The position numbers and the translations under genes were made by a program. A model generated the notes under the pieces. The model was not told the origin of the DNA. It searched no databases and saw only the letters and a list, made by a program, of their open reading frames with translations. From Ridgeia piscesae (Eukaryota; Annelida; Polychaeta; Sabellida; Siboglinidae): a DNA stretch of 64,000 nucleotides. The stretch covers positions 1-64,000 of the forward strand of contig JAODUO010001778.1 of assembly GCA_025642075.2 (NCBI GenBank). Reading direction: 5' to 3'. Positions 25,101 to 37,100 of this stretch are shown here, one piece after another. Each line of letters starts with the position of its first letter. Position 1 is the first letter of the stretch.

Positions 25101-28100
25101 TTACATTAATGTTTTTTGCTAGGTCAGGTCAAAGGTCAATTTTTATAAATATGCTTTGTGTTTGGGTTATTATCTAAATAGATAGACAAATCTAATAGCT
25201 TTAAAATGACATCAACATCGCATCTGTAGGTCACCCAGAAGTGGAGTTATGACACCTGAAAATTTGTCAGGTATCAAGGTTGGGTCAAAGTTTTATGACA
25301 TCTAACTCTGGGCCTGAACGTCAGATTGTCCTAAAATTCATTACAAAAACATAGAGTTATGGTTATAAACCTTGTAAATTCTTTATTGATTTGATATGGA
25401 ATGCCCTTTATGTGACACTATACTCGTATGTATATTTACGTGTTTGGACTGGATATTATGTGTATCATACGGACACACATAAACCAGGACATTTTTACTT
25501 AAAATTAGTTTTTCCTGTGTGAAGACTGTGTCGTCAAGTATGGCCAGATAAATTATTTTATCATCAAATGCGTTACTCCGATTTTTCCTTTTCATATACT
25601 TATTTTATTTTATGGCAAAAGCAATGGAGGAGTTGCACTAATTAAATTAAATTTCTGTTTTTAGTATTCCATAATTTTACAATGTAATTGAACACTTGTC
25701 TTGCAGAATGTGTGGGTAGTAATATATATTTTGTTTTTAGAATTTGAGAACCAACAATATGTGATAGAGATTGCGAAGGAGAAAAACCATGTGGAAGGTA
25801 GGTTGGTCTTTCAAAGACATTGTCTTCATGGTGAAAGATGCACTATAAATAATTTTTCCACACCATGAACTTCTTCATTTTTATTTAAAATGCATTACCA
25901 AATAAACTCCCAAATCTTGATACTGGCACTGGTCCAATGGCCCCACACGTTTTGAAGTTGTCTTGCCCAATGGACCACTGGTTTTAATCCAGCTGACTAT
26001 TGACGACTTTTCAACAAGCCAACCTTTCATAGAAAATGGGTCGACCCTAAAACCTTAGTCGATTTGATATTTCAACCAACATTCGTTTTGTTACATTTTA
26101 ATTATTAAACAACAGTGGCTAAAATGTTGAACTCATATTTCTTGTCCGCTCACATGATTAGTGAATGGCGGGGATTATTAATTATTCACCCAATAAGCAA
26201 TCTTGTTACACGTTGGCCTTCGCACGCTAACACGTTGCTTACATATAGGTTAGCCAGTCATTAAATGGAGCATGTGGTATTTGTGCTCAAATTTTTTTTG
26301 GTATCATGTATACCTGATCCTGGCAATAACAGCTCTAGCGGTGAGCCTCAGGCACAACCAACACCAGGAAAAAAAATTTCATTTGCTGAAGACAGCAAAC
26401 TAAGGCTTCAAGCCGCAACCTGGTATACCTGTCAAAGCATGTAGTCAATGTTGTGAGCTCGTTTTCAATGACTACTTTAGTCTCAGTAGTCAGTGCAGTT
26501 GTGCAAAATAAAATATTAATGGAATTTTTTATGATACAGTCAGTTGTCAGTATGAAAGTGTTTTATGTCTGAGCTCATGGCCTACAATGAAATTTGTAAT
26601 TATATTGTAGTTTTGTGTTTTACAGTATTTTTTAATATTTAAACTGACTTTATTATATGATATGTAGAAAACACAGCATTGGCAGAAAACTGACTGTTGT
26701 CATTGGCCCAGATATTTTATTTCTCATAACATGGAATAAAATCTATAAATAAATATACTAAGCCTGTGTAGTGTGAATGGCGTTAACTCTGTGAGCTTTA
26801 CAATAAAAGAGGAGGTGCCTCTGTCACACTCCTCACTAACAACCAGAATCTGATTGAAAATATAAAACTTGCTGCAGTATGATGATGTGAGTGAATTCTT
26901 TATGTGGGGTGATAAATTTCACACACAAATTAATGCAGATATACTTAATATTGTAATTGCCCCAAATTATGATGAACCCAGCTGTTGGTAAATGATAGCC
27001 AATCTGAACTGGCCAATCATACTTCCTCACATGTTCAGATAATTAACATAATTTATTTGGTATGGAAAATAACTTTAAAGTATCAGTTGTTAAGGCAAAA
27101 ATTGTCTCAAATTGTTTTGACTGAGTTTTATGAGACTGTTGATAAGCTGCAGCCACATATCTGAGTCCCAAGCTGAAGCAGCTGTCATCACCTAAAAAGG
27201 AACAAAAGATTTGGAAACATGACTAGACAGATGAAATGAGATATCATTAATTTGGACACTCTGTCTGAATCCAGCAGTCTAGGACAAGTAGGGAATAGCA
27301 TCGAAGCTCTGCATTAAATGAGATTGTCAAGGAGATCATGAACTCTGAGTGTAACAAACAGAAACATCCAGCAGAACAGAAGAATCCAAGAAGCAAATTT
27401 TCTGTTCAGGAGGTCATCACTATGAATATGTACAAATCTCTACCAACCATGACCATTGCTTCAGAATCCAGAAACAAATCAATGAGGCAGCAAATGGTGT
27501 TAAGTCTAAATGTCTCTGAGAAAACTGACTTTATACCCCAATGCTGATGCTTATACTGACAGAGACCTGAGCATGTTTGCTACAATAAATAAATGAGTTA
27601 TTGTTGTTGATAAAGGTCATTTAATAAATGTACTCAGGATGTATACAAACTCCTCAAGACAATTCCCCACCCTATAACAAATGATGCTAACACGTACAAA
27701 TGATGCAAGTAAAGAATAAGACATACATGCAAATCTAGCGTCGGCTGTGATCGACTCACTAATATATAATACAGCATAGATGTAGACTAAGCCGATATAA
27801 ATGGATATACTAAAGCAATATAAATCCTCTGAGACAATCAAATAAAAGTGCCATCTATCTATTCTACATTGCATAAACCAATTGTCAGGCATAGTACATT
27901 GCACAAAGAAATATTAAGACTGTGTACTTAAAAGGAGCAAAATGATGGTAGCAATGGGGGAGGAATTGGAGGGGTGAAAAGTCGATCTTCCTTTGTGCTG
28001 TGAAATATTAACGACTTGCATAGCGAAAATCTCAGCACAAAGGGATAGAGCCTCATTCTGAATGCGGAGAGTTCACTGGCTATGACACGTTTGCGGAATA

Positions 28101-31100
28101 CGCACCGTTCACGGACTATGTAGCCGCATCACATTGTATAAATACTATTTTGACATGTGTAAAAATATTCATTTATAATAACAGATCATACAGAATACAA
28201 CTTCAGTGTTGATGAGATTGTAGCGGAAACTTTACGCTCGGAGCATAACTGTCTATTCTGCAATGTACACCAACCATTGATGTTTAACATGCAAGGCAAT
28301 AGACAGAAATAGAAAATGTGTAGGTAGAGAGTCAATACCTACATAAACATTCTGCTCAATGCAACAACAACTGCTACAGGAATCACAGAGCAAGCCCTTA
28401 ACTCTCTGAGTTGACTCATGAATCATAACCTTGTCCACAAGCCATGGGATAAATCAAATAAATTTCACTTCCACATAGACCCACAACAACAAAAGTCTGT
28501 AAGTCTGAAAGATGAGCGAAATGTGTTCAGGTTCATCAAGCAATGTGGTCTGTAAGGTGTCACATTAATTGATAATGTAATGTGAACTTATTATGGGAAC
28601 TGTCTTTGCCCTCAGACATCACCGTGCAACTGGAGGATTATAAAGTTGATATGGCGAGACTTCAACAGGACAACACACAACTTGATGAAGACACCAAAGT
28701 GCACTATCGACAGTTTACACAGAACCGGGCTAATATTGAGAGGTAACCCTTTCTAGACTCTAGTCTCTACCGCAGCCGAGTTGCAGCAGACACTTGTTTA
28801 ATGGGGTCTCCAGGTGCATGTTATGTAACAAAAATAGTTCTCACAGTTACAAAGGTTAAGTTGTCTTAAATAAACCTAGTTCACAGTGATTTGTGAAAAT
28901 TATTGTATTTTAATATAGATAGACAGGTATAAGTCATGCTTATAGAATAGAATTTTTGTTTAAAATAAATACAATGGAGAAATACATGCAATTCCTGCAC
29001 AAAATCTGGGGCCAAATCTTCTCTATAAAGGGGGAAAGGGGGAAGAGAAGAGGGGGCAAAAGGAAAATGAAAAAGTTGCCTGGGGGAACCCGGGCATGTA
29101 GAAGTACTAGAATTGGTCACATCTTTTTGCAGGAGCCAGGAGCCTCAAAATGTCAAGGGACTTTCCCAACTGTTTACTGTTTAACCCATTAGGTCCCAGT
29201 CGGTTAAATTGACTAGTGCCCCTGTTCCCCAAGCAGCCACTGGTTTCACCAATTCAGGGTGCTTGCACATTTTAAGCTGTATCTCCAAAACTATTGATTT
29301 TCTATAGTTTTGAAGATTGCTGCAGATATATAGTTTTGAAGATCGATACATCTATTTTCTAATTGCAAGTTGTGCTTATTTTGATGTTTATTTAATTATC
29401 TTTAAAATGGTGTAACTTTGGTGTATGTTGATGAAAAATATGTTGTTATAATGTAGATGACAAACAGAACATTACTATTCTGGACAACTGTACATTAGAA
29501 TATATTACACTGTTATAATTTACACATGATATGCTTTGTTTAGACATGGTACTATATAAGTCAGTTCATTTTGTCTGGATATGGACAGTTGACAGTGTTA
29601 CCTAATGATTTGTTATAATAAAACACCAAATTTTCATATATCAACACATTATCAACAGTTTCGGTGCTAAAAACCCGACTGCTGGTCACCAAACTTGGAC
29701 AATGAAACATAAACAAAGCTCCGATCATTCTTTTTATCGCTCAGTTGTATTTCGAAATGTAAACTTACCTGTAGTTCAATGTCAGAAGTGTCCAATCCAA
29801 CAATATTTAAGCACAAATATCATCAGTAGTAAACAGCTACGATGTCCAAGACAACTTTTTTAATGCAAAGCCATGTCAAAATTACCCAGGATTCATAGCT
29901 GAGATATCAAAGAATCGGTAGGAATTAGTCTCTTAAGTATCCTCAAGATGGAGCCACTGCTTTATCTCCACCGGGCGCTTTGGGGAGGAGACACCCAGGC
30001 GCTTTCGGACGCGTGGGGTCTAATGGGTTGACACTACTAAACAAAAATTCTCCGAAGTCGATGGTATGACCAGAAATGGTCAGAATGAAAGTCTGCAGGT
30101 GTGATATTTGATAAAATAAATGTTTCTTCCTGTGGGTTAACTTGAAATACAGTATAAGAGGTTCTTATGAATAATGCAATGGATTAATTGTTTTCATATT
30201 AAATTTTCTTTACCATTTACTCACTACAGTCGCGCCTCGCTATAACGCGACTCGCTATAACGCGAATCGGCTATAACACGGTCGGTCGTGGACCCCGAAT
30301 TTCTGCCGCCAGGGGGGAAATGGGCGCTACAGCTAACAATAACGCTGTAATTAACTGTCACTTATTTTTATGAAGTCCTCATGTTTGTCTTGTACAGGTG
30401 TATCTAGAAACAATTTATTGATATTAAGAAATTTAACACAGAAGTACAACTGCGTTGCTGAGTTCGTTGTTTGTTGTGCCCCTGGCTTCTGCTCTGCCGT
30501 CGGCTTCGCCTTCGCGACACCAATCCAATCGGTTTTTTTTTTAAACCGATCTATTGTGTAACCAGCGCTTGGTTTGTGTGGTAATTTCTTAAGTGTTTGT
30601 TTAAAATGTTACCAATTCCTTTGATTGCATTTAATTAACTTTAGGCACAGTAAATTTGGTACAAAGTCCTGTTTGTTTGCGCCGATATCAATCGCGTTTG
30701 TCTCCTGCCAGTTCGCTGTGGCTTCGGCGAAGGCGCCCGTTCACTGTGGCTTCCGCGAACGGGCGCCTTCGCCGGCTTGTAAATGGCAATTAAATTGCTT
30801 ACGAATCGGGCGGTGACAAAAAATTATTATGGTACTGAAATGGCAGGCTAAAGACAGTAAAGTTATGTTATGTTTTCTTCACTACGTATACAAAAAAACA
30901 TTTACTTGTGCGTAAATATACGAATTCGTCAACTGCTTGTGAATCGCAGTAGCCTCGAACCACCGTGAATTGCATTATAAATCGGCATGGTAAATGTGCG
31001 ATCTAAATTTATATTTTGGGATTGATTAAAAGATGAAATTAAGCCAACAGTGAGCGCAATTAGTTTAAGTATTAATATTTGACCGACTTCGGCAACATGT

Positions 31101-34100
31101 CAATTCATTTGTGCGTTTCCGCTGCTGAGTTCAAGGTTATTTTAGACCGCGACCGCGTACTGTGTTATCGCTCCGCCTCAGTTCGCATCGCCAGACGAGG
31201 CGCGTTGGCTCTGAATTTATTTCAAAACTGTACACCATTCGCAAGATTTACTCAGTTCAACATTCGACAGTGTATATTATTTTAACGTAATACACATTTA
31301 CGTTGGTTTCAATGTCAGTTAATTTTATAAATCACGCATACACCGCGCAACCAGCACATTGGCTTTGGTTGCTGTTGTGGCGTTTTTGGGGTGGTGGCGC
31401 CCCTGGCGGAATATAATCTATAACGCGCCTCGTTTACAACGCGGTTCCATTTCGTGGACCCCAACTACCGCGTTATAACGAGGCGCGACTGTATCTTGCG
31501 GGGCCACGAGATGATTTGACCATTTTGCAATGGTGACTGATTCTTGGGAGGAACCCGACTTTCATACAAGACAATGAAATATTTCTTTCTTTTTTTCTAT
31601 TTTTTTCTTTTTGTTTTTCTTTCTGTTACCACAACGCATATTTTTGGCATTTTCTTTTTCTCTGTCACCATAACTGGCATTTGTTATTTATATTTTGTTT
31701 GCCTAATAAACATCCTGGTTGTTTATTTAATTATGTGAAATGCCACCCTATACGCATCTTAATTAGCACTATACATTTATTAGACTTAGAGATTTTCATG
31801 GGCAGAACAGTGATGATATTCGTTTGCTCATTCTATCTATGATCATTCTATCCTGCCATATTAAGTAATAAACAGATTTATTGTTCACTGAGCATCATGT
31901 GGCTCCATTGTACAGCTAAAGAATCAGAATCCTCAGTTCTAGGAAGATCATTGGGGTATACCGGTAATATCGTTAGTTAAAACCTACTGTCTGTTTTTTT
32001 ATTTGAAGTAATTTTATTAATAATTAATTAATTACTTGATTTGAAATAAATTTTTTATTTTCAATAAGATTTGTTGTACTGCTTGTCTTGTGCTCAATGT
32101 AGTTTGAAGCAGACCCAGTCAGTGTTGTCTGACCAAGAAGACGCTCTTCACAATAAACTGGAATTACTAATAAAGAAAGGAGAACAAGAAAGGTATGTGT
32201 TCATTCTGTGTACAGAGTCTTTCTAATTGACACAGAAACTGTCGAGCTGCTATACAGATTGTAGACAAAAGTAGTTTTATGTTCAACTCTTACTGTGAGT
32301 GTGGGAATTTGTCTTTCCCACTAGATAACCATGGTGCAAAACCCATCTGCTGGTGTTACACTTACTGCATGACTGCATTAAAAGTTGTGATGTAAACTTT
32401 AGCTTAGCACATTTTAAAAACAGATATGGTTTATCAAAATAATAAATAATCACCCCTGCCAAATAAAACATTAATTGGTAATTGAAACCCTCTCTCCAAC
32501 CGCAAAGGGTGCAGCTAAACGTTCTGTATACACAGTTATACACTGGTATACTGATCAGGCTGCTTGGTTCAGCTTCTGTTGCAAACACAAACACACGCAA
32601 GAGCACTGTGACTGTGAATTATGAGACTGATACATGTGATTGTTGAGTTGTGTAGGACTGAGAGGTTAGATCCTGGATCACTGTGACTGTGAGTGATGAA
32701 ACTGGGACATGTGATTGGTGAGTTGTGTAGGAGTAGGACTGAGAGGTTAGATCCTGGATCACTGTGACTGTGAGTGATGAAACTGGGACATGTGATTGTT
32801 GAGTTGTGTAGGACTGAGAGGCTAGATATGGATCACTGTGACTGTGAGTGATGAAACTGGGGCATGTGATTGTTGAGTTGTGTCGGACTGAGAGGTGAGA
32901 TCCTGGATCACTGTGACTGTGAGTGATGAAACTGGGACATGTGATTGTTGAGTTGTGTAGGACTGAGAGGTTAGATCCTGGATCACTGTGACTGTGAGTG
33001 ATGAAACTGGGACATGTGATTGTTGAGTTGTGTAGGACTGAGAGGTTAGATCATGGAGCACTGTGACTGTGAGTGATGAAACTGGGACATGTGATTGGTG
33101 AGTTGTGTAGGACTGAGAGAGGTGAGATCCTGGATCACTGTGACTGTGAGTGATGAAACTGGGACATGTGATTGTTATGTTGTGTAGGACTGAGAGAGGT
33201 GAGATCCTGGAGCACTGTGACTGTGAGTGATGAAACTGGGACATGTGATTGGTGAGTTGTGTCGGACTGAGAGAGGTGAGATCCTGGAGCACTGTGACTG
33301 TGAGTGATGAAACTGGGACATGTGATTGTTGAGTTGTGTAGGACTGAGAGAGGTGAGATCCTGGAGCACTGTGACTGTGAGTGATGAAACTGGGACATGT
33401 GATTGGTGAGTTGTGTAGGACTGAGAGGTGAGATCCTGGAGCACTGTGACTGTGAGTGATGAAACTGGGACATGTGATTGTTGAGTTGTGTAGGACTGAG
33501 AGAGGTGAGATCCTGGAGCACTGTGACTGTGAGTGATGAAACTGGGACATGTGATTGGTGAGTTGTGTAGGACTGAGAGGTGAGATCCTGGAGCACTGTG
33601 ACTGTGAGTGATGAAACTGGGACATGTGATTGGTGAGTTGTGTAGGACTGAGAGAGGTGAGATCCTGGATCACTGTGACTGTGAGTGATGAAACTGGGAC
33701 ATGTGATTGTTGAGTTGTGTAGGACTGGGGAGGTGAGATCCTGGAGCACTGTGACTGTGAGTGATGAAACTGGGACATGTGATTGGTGAGTTGTGTAGGA
33801 CTGAGAGGTGAGATCCTGGAGCACTGTGACTGTGAGTGATGAAACTGGGACATGTGATTGGTTTAGTTGTGTCGGACTGAGAGAGGTGAGATCCTGGAGC
33901 ACTGTGACTGTGAGTGATGAAACTGGGACATGTGATTGGTGAGTTGTGTAGGACTGGGGAGGTGAGATCCTGGAGCACTGTGACTTTAGTGATGAAAGGG
34001 GCATGTGATTGGTGAGTTGTGTAGGACTGAGAGAGGTGAGATCCTGGAGCACTGTGACTGTGAGTGATGAAACTGGGACATGTGATTGGTGAGTTGTGTA

Positions 34101-37100
34101 GGACTGAGAGGTGAGATCCTGGAGCACTGTGACTTTAGTGATGAAACTGGGACATGTGATTGTTGAGTTGTGTAGGACTGAGAGAGGTGAGATCCTGGAG
34201 CACTGTGACTGTGAGTGATGAAACTGGGACATGTGATTGGTGAGTTGTGTCTGACTGAGAGAGGTGAGATCCTGGAGCACTGTGACTGTGAGTGATGAAA
34301 CTGGGACATGTGATTGGTGAGTTGTGTAGGACTGAGAGGTGAGATCCTGGAGCACTGTGACTGTGAGTGATGAAACTGGGACATGTGATTGTTGAGTTGT
34401 GTAGGACTGGGGAGGTTAGATCCTGGAGCACTGTGACTGTGAGTGATGAAACTGGGACATGTGATTGGTGAGTTGTGTAGGACTGGGGAGGTGAGATCCT
34501 GGAGCACTGTAAATGAATTATGAGACTGGTACATGTGATTGGTGAGTTGTGTCGGACTGGGGAGGTGAGATCCTGGAGCACTGTGACTGAATTATGAGAC
34601 TGGGACATGTGATTGGTGAGTTGTGTAGGACTGAGAGGTGAGATCCTGGAGCACTGTGACTGTGAGTGATGAAACTGGGACATGTGATTGGTGAGTTGTG
34701 TAGGACTGAGAGGTGAGATCCTGGAGCACTGTGACTGTGAGTGATGAAACTGGGACATGTGATTGGTGAGTTGTGTAGGACTGAGAGAGGTGAGATCCTG
34801 GAGCACTGTGACTGTGAGTGATGAAACTGGTACATGTGATTGGTGAGTTGTGTAGGACTGAGAGAGGTGAGATCCTGGAGCACTGTGACTGTGAGTGATG
34901 AGACTGAGACATGTGATTGGTGAGTTGTGTAGGACTGAGAGAGGTGAGATCCTGGAGCACTGTGACTGTGAGTGATGAAACTGGTACATGTGATTGGTGA
35001 GTTGTGTAGGACTGAGAGAGGTGAGATCCTGGAGCACTGTGACTGTGAGTGATGAAACTGGGACATGTGATTGGTGAGTTGTGTAGGACTGAGAGGTGAG
35101 ATCCTGGAGCACTGTGACTGTGAGTGATGAAACTGGGACATGTGATTGGTGAGTTGTGTAGGACTGAGAGAGGTGAGATCCTGGAGCACTGTGACTGTGA
35201 GTGATGAAACTGGTACATGTGATTGGTGAGTTGTGTAGGACTGAGAGAGGTGAGATCCTGGAGCACTGTGACTGTGAGTGATGAGACTGGGACATGTGAT
35301 TGGTGAGTTGTGTAGGACTGAGAAGGTGAGATCCTGGAGCACTGTGACTGTGAGTGATGAAACTGGGACATGTGATTGGTGAGTTGTGTCGGACTGAGAG
35401 AGGTGAGATCCTGGAGCACTGTGACTGAGTGATGAGACTGGGACATGTGATTGGTGAGTTGTGTATGACTGAGAGGTGAGATCCTGGAGCACTGTGACTG
35501 TGAGTGATGAAACTGGGACATGTGATTGGTGAGTTGTGTAGGACTGAGAGGTGAGATCCTGGAGCACTGTGACTGTGAGTGATGAAACTGGGACATGTGA
35601 TTGTTGAGTTGTGTAGGACTGAGAGAGGTGAGATCCTGGAGCACTGTGACTGTGAGTGATGAAACTGGGACATGTGATTGGTGAGTTGTGTAGGACTGAG
35701 AGAGGTGAGATCCTGGAGCACTGTGACTGTGAGTGATGAAACTGGGACATGTGATTGGTGAGTTGTGTGTGACTGAGAGGTGAGTTCCTGGAGCACTGTG
35801 ACTGTGAGTGATGAAACTGGGACATGTGATTGGTGAGTTGTGTCGGACTGAGAGGTGAGATCCTGGAGCACTGTGACTGTGAGTGATGAAACTGGGACAT
35901 GTGATTGGTGAGTTGTGTCTGACTGAGAGAGGTGAGATCCTGGAGCACTGTGACTGTGAGTGATGAAACTGGGACATGTGATTGGTGAGTTGTGTAGGAC
36001 TGAGAGAGGTGAGATCCTGGAGCACTGTGACTGTGAGTGATGAAACTGGGACATGTGATTGTTGAGTTGTGTAGGACTGAGAGAGGTGAGATCCTGGAGC
36101 ACTGTGACTGTGAGTGATGAAACTGGGACATGTGATTGGTGAGTTGTGTAGGACTGAGAGAGGTGAGATCCTGGAGCACTGTGACTGAATTATGAGACTG
36201 GTACATGTGATTGGTGAGTTGTGTCGGACTGAGAGAGGTGAGATCCTGGAGCACTGTGACTGAATTATGAGACTGGGACATGTGATTGGTGAGTTGTGTA
36301 GGACTGAGAGAGGTGAGATCCTGGAGCACTGTGACTGTGAGTGATGAAACTGGGACATGTGATTGGTGAGTTGTGTAGGACTGAGAGGTGAGATCCTGGA
36401 GCACTGTGACTGTGAGTGATGAAACTGGGACATGTGATTGGTGAGTTGTGTAGGACTGAGAGAGGTGAGATCCTGGAGCACTGTGACTGTGAGTGATGAA
36501 ACTGGTACATGTGATTGGTGAGTTGTGTAGGACTGAGAGAGGTGAGATCCTGGAGCACTGTGACTGTGAGTGATGAGACTGGGACATGTGATTGGTGAGT
36601 TGTGTAGGACTGAGAGAGGTGAGATCCTGGAGCACTGTGACTGTGAGTGATGAAACTGGTACATGTGATTGGTGAGTTGTGTAGGACTGAGAGAGGTGAG
36701 ATCCTGGAGCACTGTGACTGTGAGTGATGAAACTGGGACATGTGATTGGTGAGTTGTGTAGGACTGAGAGGTGAGATCCTGGAGCACTGTGACTGTGAGT
36801 GATGAAACTGGGACATGTGATTGGTGAGTTGTGTAGGACTGAGAGAGGTGAGATCCTGGAGCACTGTGACTGTGAGTGATGAAACTGGTACATGTGATTG
36901 GTGAGTTGTGTAGGACTGAGAGAGGTGAGATCCTGGAGCACTGTGACTGTGAGTGATGAGACTGGGACATGTGATTGGTGAGTTGTGTAGGACTGAGAGA
37001 GGTGAGATCCTGGAGCACTGTGACTGTGAGTGATGAAACTGGGACATGTGATTGGTGAGTTGTGTCGGACTGAGAGGTGAGATCCTGGAGCACTGTGACT

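Noticed and set aside
30725..30774. Rho-independent terminator or miRNA precursor
   Set aside because: A GC-rich hairpin without a T tract in eukaryotic DNA is not a terminator, and an 18-bp stem is short for a miRNA precursor; it is listed only as a hairpin.
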